A stretch of 64,000 nucleotides of DNA from Streptomyces sp. NBC_01216 (GTDB taxonomy: Bacteria > Actinomycetota > Actinomycetes > Streptomycetales > Streptomycetaceae), in the NCBI RefSeq assembly GCF_035994945.1, contig NZ_CP108677.1, forward strand, positions 1 through 64,000, written 5' to 3'. Made by a program: the position numbers and the translations under genes. Positions within the stretch are counted from its first letter, which is position 1. Each line of letters begins with the position of its first letter. Of the stretch, positions 44,246 to 51,761 are shown in pieces. The notes under the pieces are model-generated. The model was not told where the DNA came from. It worked only from the letters and a program-made list of their open reading frames with translations, and did no database searches.

Positions 44246-45127
44246 ATGAGGTTTCGGCAGCACCCCCTTTCCCGGCTCGCCATCTGCGTTGCGGCGGTCG
44301 GGCTCGCGATGTCGGCCGCCGGGCCGGCGTTCTCCACGCCGAGCGCTCCGGGGCCGCCTTCGGCTCCGCCGCTGATGGGCGTCGAGGTCGTGAAGACCAC
44401 GCGAAGCGTTCCCGACTACGAGAAGGTGCGTATCTTCTGCCCGGACGGGAAGGTCGCCATCAGCGGTGGTGCGGAGGCGACGGCCACCCACTCCGGCTAC
44501 GACTCCGTGGCCCTGGTCAGCAGCTACGCGGAGCCCTACAGGGACACGACGCTGTGGGTCGCCAGCGCCCGGAACTTCGCGGGTCAGCCCAGCACGGTGA
44601 CGGTGTGGGCGATCTGTGCGTGGAAGCCCAGCGGCTACGAGGTCGTCCAGGCCCCGCTCAGCCAGGTGCCGGTGGACCAGCCGGTCACGGTGCCCTGCCC
44701 GGCGGGCAAGGTCGCGCTCGGCGGCGGCGGCGAGATCCAGGGCGACAGGAGTTCGCTCACCAAGTCCTTCCCGGCGGCGTTCAACTCGGCCAAGCAGCCC
44801 ACCCAGTGGGTGGTGGCCGGCACGACCGGCGCGAACCGCACCGCCGGGGTCGTCGCCTCCGCGATGTGCGCCGACCCGATCACCGACGTGACCTGGTCGA
44901 CGGGCAGGGCGACCTCGAACAGCCCGGCCGGCGGCTTCCTCGTGTGCCCGGACGGACGTCAGGTCGTGGGCGGCGGCGCTTCCGCGAGCGGGCCCGGGTC
45001 CGTCCTGATCTCCTCGAAGCCCGGCCTCAAGAGCGAAGGCGCCCGCAGCGACGGCTGGTGGGCCCAGGCAGGCAGCCTCTACGAGCCGCTCACCGCAGAC
45101 GTCTACGTGACGTGCGCCACCAGGTAA
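44246..45127 (+). CDS. secreted protein with three C-x-DGK/GGG modules
   Basis: 293 aa; ATG at 44246, GAGG 6 bp upstream. Signal peptide MRFRQHPLSR plus a hydrophobic stretch, cleaved near PAFST. The mature part repeats a module three times: FCPDGKVAISGGAEA, PCPAGKVALGGGGEI and VCPDGRQVVGGGASA, each followed by about 60 residues with a Trp and a second Cys (AICAWKP, SAMCADP, VTCATR). Disulfides within modules are likely. Extracellular; no function known to me. A terminator follows. Confidence 0.7.
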   Translation: MRFRQHPLSRLAICVAAVGLAMSAAGPAFSTPSAPGPPSAPPLMGVEVVKTTRSVPDYEKVRIFCPDGKVAISGGAEATATHSGYDSVALVSSYAEPYRDTTLWVASARNFAGQPSTVTVWAICAWKPSGYEVVQAPLSQVPVDQPVTVPCPAGKVALGGGGEIQGDRSSLTKSFPAAFNSAKQPTQWVVAGTTGANRTAGVVASAMCADPITDVTWSTGRATSNSPAGGFLVCPDGRQVVGGGASASGPGSVLISSKPGLKSEGARSDGWWAQAGSLYEPLTADVYVTCATR

Positions 45128-45141
45128 CGGCCAGAGCATAG

Positions 45142-45178
45142 GAGGGCCCGCCGACCCCGACCGGTCGCGCGGGCCCTC
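45142..45178. terminator. 10-bp hairpin after secreted protein gene
   Basis: GAGGGCCCGC (45142-45151) pairs with GCGGGCCCTC (45169-45178), 15 bp after the stop at 45127. Confidence 0.7.
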
Positions 45179-45365
45179 TGCCGCGCCGGGGAGCGGCCCG
45201 GGTGATCAGACGGAGATGACCCTCTGGGCGATCTTCTCCTGCGGCGGGCGGCGCCGCGCAGGGACGGAACGGGGAGCCGGAGCCCCCGCCCGGCGGCGGC
45301 TTGGGGTCGGAGAACTGCGATCCGCCCGCGCCTGCGGCGGCGGGGGCCAACCGGTGAGGTGGCCT

Positions 45366-45515
45366 GGGCCTCGCCGCCATCAGCCAGCATCACCGCGAGG
45401 TCGGTGGCGATCCGGCCTGGGTCATGACCAGTTCCGCGTGGCCGAAGCGGTCCCAACGCGGTGGAATACGTGCTGGTCAGCCCGGTGACATTGGCTAGAT
45501 CAGCCATCAACCGTG
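45366..45515 (-). pseudogene. IS1380-family transposase fragment
   Basis: About 50 codons: RLMADLANVTGLTSTYSTAL, then GPLRPRGTGHDPGRIATDLA and VMLADGGEA, closely related to residues about 30-80 of the intact transposase at 42421-43827 but not identical. Both sides are unrelated DNA. It shows that a second, older IS1380 copy once lay here. Confidence 0.75.
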
Positions 45516-45656
45516 CCCCCCGGCAAGCGGGAGATTTGCAGATCAGGAATGCTCTGGGCAGCGGCCTCAGATACGGGGACTCGCCCGGGTGAAGTCCGCG
45601 CCCAGCGCCGCCCCCGTCGGCCCGGATTCGGGCATCGACGGGGACGGCGGAGTTGC

Positions 45657-47225
45657 TCAGTCGAGGGGGGCCCAGGACTGCGGGTTCGAGCTGTTGGACC
45701 ACGTGACCATCACTTTGGAGCCCGGGGTGGCGCCCTCCCGGTCGAGGGTCAGGCCCGTCTGCGGAGTGGTGATCTTCAGTGTTCCGTTACTCTTGGTGAT
45801 CTTCCACTTCTGGTAGCTGTCGGCGGGGTTGTAGGGCTTGAGCGTGACCGTGCCGACGCCGCCGCTGCCGGAGGGGGCGGTGAGGGTGAGCGGCTGGGCG
45901 CAGCCGTCAGTGATCCGCACGGTGCCGTCGGTGTTGGCCTCGACCTTCCAGCGCTGCCAGCCTCGGGTGGTGTCGGAGGTGTTGAGGCCGGCGGTCGCGC
46001 TGGTTTGGTTGGCGCATCCGCCCATGCGTTCGAGTACCAGTGCGCTGCCGTTGGTGAGGCTGTGGTACTTGCCGTCGCCGGTGATGGTGGGCCCGTAGTC
46101 GATGGTGTGCGGGTTCAGCTTGCCGACCGCGGTGCTGCCGGTGGGCAGGGGCGGGTTCGCGCCCGGGCGGGTGGTGTTGAAGTAATCGGAGAAGGTCAGG
46201 GGCTTCTGCGCGGTCATCGCAGCGATGCTCCCGTTCCAGTTGGTGTCGACGGTACGCCAGAGGGCGAGGAGGGAACCGGCGACGTTGCCCTCGACCTTGT
46301 CGCCGACGCCCCATCCGTTGCCGTACGTGAAGCTGGTGCTGCTTCCGTTGCTGTGGACGAAGCGGGAGTCGCCGAGCAGATAGGCGGCGGCGGCGTTGGC
46401 GAAGCCCTCCGACCACGCGCAGCCTTCGGTGCTCACGTTCGGGATGGAGTGGCTGTCGCAGGTGAAGCTGGAGGGCATGGGTCCGTTGAACATGCGGTGC
46501 TGGAGGAAGTGGGCGCCCTCATGCAGGATGTAGTGCTCGGAGTCGGCGTCCGGGCCGACGAGGTTGACGGTGTTGGTGGAGTCGCTGTACCAGGATCCGC
46601 CGGTGGCCTGGTCGTGCCATCTGACCGTGAGCGGGGTGCAGTTGCTGTTGTTCGTCTCGTGGGAGGACCAGCAGTAGCTTGCGGGGTTGCCTCTGGACCA
46701 CCACAGGAGGTTGAGGGTGTCGAAGGCGTGCCAGGCCCGGGCCGTGGACGCCGGGGCCTTGGCCGTTCCGGTGTTCCTGTTGCCGGTGACGTTGGAGAGT
46801 GCAGGCAGCTGCCAGGTGATGTACTGGTTGTTGGTGTCGAAGACCCGCCACAGGTTGTTGCTGGTGGCCCAGACCTTCACCCAGACGGTGCTCAGCGAGG
46901 TGGTCGTGGTGGGCGTGTAGCAGAGGTTGTAGCTGCCGTCGCTCACAGCGGTGAGGCCCACGACGTTGAGTGCTTGCGGTGAGTCGGTGCTCTTCTCGGC
47001 GCCCCACAGCTCGACGGTGGCGTTGCGGAGCGGCTTGGTGCGGGTGGGCTTGGCCGTTCCGTCCTCTGCGGACTGGTAGTCGTACTGGAGCGTGCCGCTG
47101 ATGCAGATCGGGGCTGCTGCCCGCGCGTTGGCGGCCGTGAGCGGGACGGTGGCCAGTGCGGTGAGAAGGGCCGCGGCCAGGGCGACGGCCGGGAACGGCA
47201 GTCGCAGTCGGATAGTCAAGATCAT
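45657..47225 (-). CDS. secreted zinc metalloprotease with ricin-type lectin domain
   Basis: 522 aa. ATG at 47225 abuts GGGAG; the in-frame TTG at 47219 has better spacing and may be the true start. Signal peptide ends at ARA-AAPI. A ~90-residue N-terminal beta domain precedes the protease: HYILHEGAHFLQHRMF gives the HEXXH zinc site (His235, Glu236, His239) and WSEGFANAAAAYLLGD the third ligand Glu273, a gluzincin-like arrangement. Residues about 385-522 are a ricin-B/beta-trefoil lectin with GWQRWKVEANTDGTVRI and SYQKWKITKSNGTLKI (Q-x-W motifs). An exported enzyme tethered to polysaccharide or cell wall. Confidence 0.78.
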   Translation of the reverse strand: MILTIRLRLPFPAVALAAALLTALATVPLTAANARAAAPICISGTLQYDYQSAEDGTAKPTRTKPLRNATVELWGAEKSTDSPQALNVVGLTAVSDGSYNLCYTPTTTTSLSTVWVKVWATSNNLWRVFDTNNQYITWQLPALSNVTGNRNTGTAKAPASTARAWHAFDTLNLLWWSRGNPASYCWSSHETNNSNCTPLTVRWHDQATGGSWYSDSTNTVNLVGPDADSEHYILHEGAHFLQHRMFNGPMPSSFTCDSHSIPNVSTEGCAWSEGFANAAAAYLLGDSRFVHSNGSSTSFTYGNGWGVGDKVEGNVAGSLLALWRTVDTNWNGSIAAMTAQKPLTFSDYFNTTRPGANPPLPTGSTAVGKLNPHTIDYGPTITGDGKYHSLTNGSALVLERMGGCANQTSATAGLNTSDTTRGWQRWKVEANTDGTVRITDGCAQPLTLTAPSGSGGVGTVTLKPYNPADSYQKWKITKSNGTLKITTPQTGLTLDREGATPGSKVMVTWSNSSNPQSWAPLD

Positions 47226-47827
47226 CTCCCGGTTGAGTCCAGACGAAAGCGCGTGTATCCCGGCGCGGGAGATGGCAGGGGCTCAAGGACGCGCCCGAAC
47301 ACCGGTACGGGCCGAAGCTGTTCGCCATCAACCCGGCTGGGCGGCCCCTCATGATCAACGGTGAGGACGCCTCCTGGCTGGGGCGTATGCGGAGCGCGCG
47401 GAAGCGTGTTGGTGGTGCGTGCACGCCAGGTACGCGCGCCCCAGCCCACCCCTGTGGGCGAAGGAACGCTGGGGGTACGAGGGCTCGGGCATATCGAGCC
47501 GCCTTTGCCTCGCCTATTGCGCAACTTCTGATAGCAGGAACTACCAGCAGAGCCGGCGGCGTCCTGGTGGCAGTCGATGAGGCGGGCGACGCCGATGACG
47601 ACCCGGGTGGGCAGGCTGCGGCCGCGGATCGCGGTGGCGACCAGCGGGTCACGCATCGGGGCCCGCTCGGTGGCCTGCCCGGCGTGCAGCAGCAGCCAGC
47701 CGCGCCAGGACCAGGGGGCCGGGCGGTTCTCCACGTCCTTCCCGGCGAGAATGCAGGTCGTCCAGGGCTGGCGGATCGTGATGCCCCGGATCCAGGTGCC
47801 CGGGTTGACGGCGCTGGTGTCGCTCAT
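47222..47827 (-). pseudogene. ASCH-domain protein with lost C-terminus
   Basis: From ATG at 47827 (overlapping the GGDEF stop) the first ~95 residues are a clear ASCH domain: GITIRQPWTTCILAGKDVEN, WRGWLLLHAGQ, RVVIGVARLIDCHQD. After about 47545 the sequence turns into Ser/Arg/Pro-rich non-family reading up to 47222, where the conserved last strands should be. ASCH proteins bind RNA or modified nucleosides. I infer that the 3' end was replaced by a junction close to 47545, next to the metalloprotease promoter. Confidence 0.6.
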
Positions 47828-48504
47828 GCCGCCCGCCCCAGCGTGTGGGTGCCCGGCCGTCCGGCGCGGCGGCCGTTGATGGAGGGCACCGTGGCGTGCT
47901 GCGGCCCGGCGAGGACCGCCCGGCCGGTGTGCTTGCCCGCGTACATCGCGGCGTCGGCGGCCCGCTGGAGCACGGACAGGTCCGTCGTGCCGAGGACGTC
48001 GGGGGAGGCCGCGCCCACCGAGGCGGCGACGTCGACCAGGACGCCGTCCTCGACCTCCACCGGCTGCGCGAGCAGCTGCGTGAGCTGGGCGAGACGGAGC
48101 TCGCGGCGGGCGGGTCCGATCCGCACAGCGACGGCGAACTCGTCCCCTCCGAGCCGGCCGACCGCCCCGCGGCTGCCCGCCCAGGCGGTGAGCCGCTGTG
48201 CGGTGGCGGCCAGGACGCGGTCGCCGGCGGCGTGCCCGCCGGGCCCGTCGTTGATCTGCTTGAAGTGGTCCAGGTCCACCAGGACGACCAGGGCGTGGTC
48301 GCCGTGCCGGTCGGTGATCTGCCGGGCCTTGGCGGTGAAGCCGTCGCGTCCGAGCAGACCCGTCAGCGGGTCGCGGCGGGCGACGGACAGCTTCCTGTGC
48401 AGCGCGAGCGCGTGCACGGTCCAGCCGGTCAGCGGCACGGCGAGCGTGGTGATGAACAGGGCGCGTTGCCCGATCGGGGCCTGTACGCGCACGGTGGAGA
48501 CCAT
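47824..48504 (-). CDS. GGDEF diguanylate cyclase
   Basis: 226 aa; ATG at 48504 with GAGGGAGAG upstream. One membrane helix (about residues 12-34), then a GGDEF domain: DPLTGLLGRDGF, VVLVDLDHFKQINDGPGGHA and GRLGGDEFAV (119-123). The catalytic signature is intact, but the RxxD inhibitory site that usually precedes GGDEF by five residues is absent. It should make cyclic-di-GMP at the membrane. Such genes occur in Streptomyces plasmid clusters. Coupled by 4 bp to the ASCH remnant. Confidence 0.8.
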   Translation of the reverse strand: MVSTVRVQAPIGQRALFITTLAVPLTGWTVHALALHRKLSVARRDPLTGLLGRDGFTAKARQITDRHGDHALVVLVDLDHFKQINDGPGGHAAGDRVLAATAQRLTAWAGSRGAVGRLGGDEFAVAVRIGPARRELRLAQLTQLLAQPVEVEDGVLVDVAASVGAASPDVLGTTDLSVLQRAADAAMYAGKHTGRAVLAGPQHATVPSINGRRAGRPGTHTLGRAA

Positions 48505-48544
48505 ACTGGTCTCTCCCTCTCGTCATGTACGGGTTGGGTGGCCT

Positions 48545-48584
48545 GGGACGGCCGACTGGTTTTCCGGCCTTTGGCGGCCGTCCC
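48545..48584. terminator. hairpin between GGDEF gene and upstream small gene
   Basis: GGGACGGCCG (48545-48554) pairs with CGGCCGTCCC (48575-48584), 10 bp past the stop of the leftward gene at 48594. Confidence 0.65.
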
Positions 48585-48593
48585 GGGGCGGAC

Positions 48594-48896
48594 CTACAGC
48601 TCGAAGGGCTCGGAGCTGAGCCAGCTGTAGGGGTCGTACCAAGGGCCGGCCTTCGCGGCCTGCCAGTCGAGCGCCCAGTCGGGCCGAAGCCCCCGCGCTC
48701 CCCAGCCCCCGGCCTGCTTGCCGGGAACCTCGAGTCCGACCTGCTGCGCGGCGAGCGCCGCGTCGTACACGTCGTGTGCGATGCGCAGGGCCTCGCTCTT
48801 GGACGACGCCTCGCCGGTGAAGACGTGTACGCCTTTCAGCTGGCGGTTGGTGGTGTGGTGTATCGGGACGTCAACCTCGAAGTAGCGAAGCGGCAT
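48594..48896 (-). CDS. small hypothetical protein
   Basis: 100 aa; ATG at 48896, GGAGGGAG about 11 bp upstream. Begins MPLRYFEVDVPIHHTTNRQL with a compact alpha/beta pattern and an Ala-rich helix (EALRIAHDVYDAALAAQQVG), then a Trp-rich tail (WDPY-type segments, WYDPYSWLSSEPFEL). Soluble. Likely one of the small accessory genes common on Streptomyces plasmids; no family recalled. Confidence 0.6.
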   Translation of the reverse strand: MPLRYFEVDVPIHHTTNRQLKGVHVFTGEASSKSEALRIAHDVYDAALAAQQVGLEVPGKQAGGWGARGLRPDWALDWQAAKAGPWYDPYSWLSSEPFEL

Positions 48897-48936
48897 GACG
48901 GCCCATCTCCCTCCATCGCTGGTCGTGACCCGGGGC

Positions 48937-49317
48937 TCAGTGGCCGGGTGCGTGGGCGGCGGTGATGCGGATGGTGTCCGCGAGCAGCACGGTCAGCTCG
49001 TGGCCGTGGTTGACGGCGTCCTCCAGGCGCTCGATGAGCTCCGGGGGCAGGCCGCGGTTGCGGGCGCCGGTCAGGACGCCCTCCAGGTAGAGGACGTCGG
49101 CCAGGACGCGGCCGCGAACGTCCAGGACGCAGGGCTGCACGGTGAGGGCGTCGGCGTTCTTGGCGGTCGCCAGCTGCGCGTGGTCGGCGGCTTCGGTGTA
49201 GGCGGTCTCGGTCTGCTCGGTGAGCAGCGCGTCGACCTGTGTGGTGTCGCCGTAGGCGCGGCGCCAGCCGAAGCGGGCGGCGGCGGCGTTCATGAGGGAG
49301 CGGCGGGCGAGGGGCAC
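48937..49317 (-). CDS. small helical hypothetical protein
   Basis: 126 aa; GTG at 49317 with GGAGG 5 bp upstream. All-helical pattern: VDALLTEQTETAYTEAADHA, VLYLEGVLTGARNRGLPPEL, ERLEDAVNHGHELTVLLADT. One Cys. No domain recognised. Same strand as, and 40 bp upstream of, the previous gene, so probably the same transcript. Confidence 0.6.
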   Translation of the reverse strand: MPLARRSLMNAAAARFGWRRAYGDTTQVDALLTEQTETAYTEAADHAQLATAKNADALTVQPCVLDVRGRVLADVLYLEGVLTGARNRGLPPELIERLEDAVNHGHELTVLLADTIRITAAHAPGH

Positions 49318-49368
49318 GGTGACCTCCGGGGAGGGCCGGTCGTCCGGTCTCGGGTGACCGAACGGACA

Positions 49369-49420
49369 CCGTACGGCCCCGCTGTCGCCCGCCCGGGGGC
49401 GGTGCGGCGGGGCCGTACGG
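49369..49420. terminator. perfect 14-bp hairpin
   Basis: CCGTACGGCCCCGC (49369-49382) pairs exactly with GCGGGGCCGTACGG (49407-49420), just past the stop at 49432 of the leftward four-gene unit. Confidence 0.8.
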
Positions 49421-49431
49421 AGAGCGTCCGG

Positions 49432-50007
49432 TCAGCGCTGGAGGCGGCGCAGGATCGTGAACTCGGTGCCGGTGCCGTAGGTGCGCGGCTTGGCGGTCAT
49501 GAACTCCGGCTCCTCATCCGCGAGGCGCTGCAGCTCCTCCTCGATCCACTCGGTGGAGCGCTGGAGGGCGAGGCGGTCCAGGTGGAAGCTGGTGAGGTAG
49601 ACCGTGGAGTCGTAGTCGGAGCGGCGCTCCGCGTTCAGCCGGCGCCGCACGATCTGGCGGGCGGTGTCGTCGTCGGGGCGGGTGGGCAGGTCGCGGGGCA
49701 GCGCCCGGCACTGGGCGGCGTGGGCGTTGGCGATCTCCCCGCCCGCCTGCTCGGAGGCGAGGTAGTTGTCGCGGTCCGTCTTGGAGCGGGTGCGGTACGA
49801 GCAGCCCAGGCAGGCGACGGCGTAGTAGGTGCCATTGACTCCGGCGTCGGCGGTGTAGACGAGGACGACGGCACCGGCCAGCCCGAGGAAGCGCTGGGTG
49901 ACGATGACGCCCTCGGGCTTCCAGGTCTCGCCGATCTACGGCCACGGCTGCTGGGTGTGCTCCGGCTCGGGAGCGGTGCGGGTGCGGGAGAAGAGGGTGA
50001 GTGCCAT
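49432..50007 (-). pseudogene. hypothetical gene interrupted by an amber codon
   Basis: From ATG at 50007 (AAGGAG upstream) the frame would encode 191 aa but has TAG at codon 24 (plus-strand CTA at 49936-49938). The reading is protein-like on both sides: MALTLFSRTRTAPEPEHTQQ before, GETWKPEGVIVTQRFLGLAG after, then a CLGCSYRTRSKTDRDNYLAS zinc-ribbon-like segment and a C-terminal EWIEEELQRLADEEPEF. A single base change (TAG from CAG, for example) explains it. Reinitiation at GTG 49650 could yield 72 aa. Last gene of a coupled unit. Confidence 0.65.
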
Positions 50008-50011
50008 GGGA

Positions 50012-50143
50012 TTACTGCTCCTTCTGGTCGGCCTGGGCGTGGATGCGGGCGATGGTTCGGCGGGCAGCGGAGATCACGAACGGGGTGATGAGCGCGCCGG
50101 CGAGGCTGGCGTAGGTGGCGAAGAAGTTGGCGGGGGTGCTCAC
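50012..50143 (-). CDS. 43-residue single-pass membrane protein
   Basis: GTG at 50143 with GGGAGG 9 bp upstream, overlapping the previous stop (GTGA). Reads VSTPANFFATYASLAGALIT, then PFVISAARRTIARI and a polar tail: one membrane helix with positive residues on the inside. Size and position recall the small spread-type membrane proteins of Streptomyces plasmids, but I cannot assign it. Confidence 0.55.
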   Translation of the reverse strand: MSTPANFFATYASLAGALITPFVISAARRTIARIHAQADQKEQ

Positions 50144-50397
50144 CGGCTGGCGCCTCCCTTCGCCTGCTGGTCGGCGAGGGCCAAGAACTCCACGGCGAGG
50201 TCCGGCGCGGACAGGATGGTGCGCAGGATCGAGGCGAAGCCGTCGCGCTCGATGGGGTTGAGCCGGTCCCACACGGCGTGGGCGTCACTGTGAGCACGGA
50301 CGGCCTTGAGGTAGTCGTCCTCGGTGGTGGCGGTGTGCTCGATGCCGCACCGTCCACACCGGAAAACGGCCTGGTCCCAGCCGCATGCGGGCGTCAC
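50140..50397 (-). CDS. small zinc-ribbon-like protein
   Basis: 85 aa; GTG at 50397, overlapped by the preceding stop. The N-terminus has FRCGRCGIEHTATTEDDYLK followed by AHSDAHAVWD, a CxxC plus His pair that could hold zinc. The rest is helical (ERDGFASILRTILSAPDLAV). Middle gene of a unit with GTGA overlaps at both ends. Confidence 0.6.
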   Translation of the reverse strand: MTPACGWDQAVFRCGRCGIEHTATTEDDYLKAVRAHSDAHAVWDRLNPIERDGFASILRTILSAPDLAVEFLALADQQAKGGASR

Positions 50398-50555
50398 CGG
50401 CGGTCGCCCTTGCGCAGGGTGATCCAGGTGGTGACCAGGGCGGCGGCCACGCCGATCGCGCGGTGCGCCGCCTGGTCTGTTGACTGCACCGCGTTGGTGA
50501 TCCGCTGGTGTTCCGGCTGGTGGGTGCCGAGGATCTCGGCATGTCCTCGTTTCAT
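50394..50555 (-). CDS. 53-residue protein with hydrophobic helix
   Basis: ATG at 50555 with GGAGGACATTCC upstream, a strong ribosome site that supports the gene. Begins MKRGHAEILGTHQPEHQRIT and has a hydrophobic stretch, AIGVAAALVTTWITL, near the C-terminus. First gene of the leftward four-gene unit and divergent from the recombinase at 50583, so both promoters must be packed into or near this start. Confidence 0.55.
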   Translation of the reverse strand: MKRGHAEILGTHQPEHQRITNAVQSTDQAAHRAIGVAAALVTTWITLRKGDRR

Positions 50556-50582
50556 GGAATGTCCTCCGTACATCGGGATCTG

Positions 50583-51761
50583 ATGGACGGCCGCGGCCGG
50601 TTGCCGTCGGTCGGTGCGGTGGTGGAAGGGTCGAGACCTTCGCTGCCGTGGTTCGTGGTCGATGCGGCCGGCCGGGAGATCGAGCCGGTGAGCCGGTACC
50701 TGCGGGATCTCGCGCTCGGCGACGCGAGCGCTCTGACGGGCCGCAGCTACGGCTACGACCTGCTGCGCTGGTTCCGGGTGCTCTGGGCGGTGGATGTCGG
50801 CTGGGAACAGGCGACCGAGGCGGAGACGACCGCGATGGTCGGCTGGCTGCGTACGGCGCCGAATCCGCAGCGGCGCCGTACGCAGCCGGACTCGATGCCC
50901 GCGGGCGTGGTCAATCCGAAGACGGGCAAGGCCACGCTGCTGGATGGGTACGCGCCGCGGACGATCGCGCACGCGTTGACCGTGGTGCACGGCTTCTACG
51001 CCTTCCACCAGCGCTACGGCCGGGGGCCGGTGATCAACCCGGTGCCCGAGAGCCGAGACCGCCGGGCCCGGCTGGCTCACCGCTCCCCGCTGGAGACGCC
51101 GGCCCCCACCCGGCGGGCCCGGCTGCGGCCGAAGGTGCGGGAACGCACGCCCCGGGCGATTCCGGATCGGCTGTGGGACGAACTGTTCGCGCAGATGAGA
51201 TGCGATCGGGACCGTGCCCTGCTGGCCTGCTACGTCAGCTCCGGTGCCCGCGCCAGCGAACTGCTCGGGGTGCGTCTGGAGGACGTGGACTGGTCGGCCG
51301 GCCGCTTGTGGGTGATCACCAAGGGCACCGGCCAGCGGGACTCGGTGCCCGCGTCCCCGCAGGCGTTCGCCTACACGGCGGCCTACCTGGACCAGGCCGG
51401 GCTGCCCGAGCCGGGCAGGCCGCTCTGGCGGACCCGCCGGGGTGATCCCCGCCCGCTGACCTACTGGGCGATGCGCCGCGTGCTCCAGCGGGCGAACGCC
51501 GTGCTCGGCACGAACTACACGCTGCACGACACCCGGCACACGGCGGCCACGCGGATGGCGCGCGATCCCTCGCTGACGCTGGTGGAGGTACAGACGATCT
51601 TGCGGCACGCGCATCTCAGCACCACCGCCCGCTACACCGCGGTCGGCCTGGAGGACCTGATGGACAAGCTCGCCGAGCACTACCAGCGTCCCCGCCAGGA
51701 AATCCGCTGGTCGCAGACCTACGATCCGGCAGACGTCGTGGCGGTGTTCGGTGCCCGGTAG
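50583..51761 (+). CDS. tyrosine recombinase (first of a pair)
   Basis: 392 aa from ATG 50583; in-frame ATGs at 50541 and 50559 would overlap the divergent small gene. All catalytic residues are present: Arg223 (SSGARASELLGV), His315-x-x-Arg318 (HDTRHTAATR), His342 (LRHAHLS) and Tyr351 (ARYTAVG). The N-terminal core-binding domain is at about 30-150. It runs into the next recombinase gene, overlapping it by 11 bp or by none depending on the start used. Pairs or trios of tyrosine recombinases occur in RIT-type mobile elements. Confidence 0.85.
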   Translation: MDGRGRLPSVGAVVEGSRPSLPWFVVDAAGREIEPVSRYLRDLALGDASALTGRSYGYDLLRWFRVLWAVDVGWEQATEAETTAMVGWLRTAPNPQRRRTQPDSMPAGVVNPKTGKATLLDGYAPRTIAHALTVVHGFYAFHQRYGRGPVINPVPESRDRRARLAHRSPLETPAPTRRARLRPKVRERTPRAIPDRLWDELFAQMRCDRDRALLACYVSSGARASELLGVRLEDVDWSAGRLWVITKGTGQRDSVPASPQAFAYTAAYLDQAGLPEPGRPLWRTRRGDPRPLTYWAMRRVLQRANAVLGTNYTLHDTRHTAATRMARDPSLTLVEVQTILRHAHLSTTARYTAVGLEDLMDKLAEHYQRPRQEIRWSQTYDPADVVAVFGAR

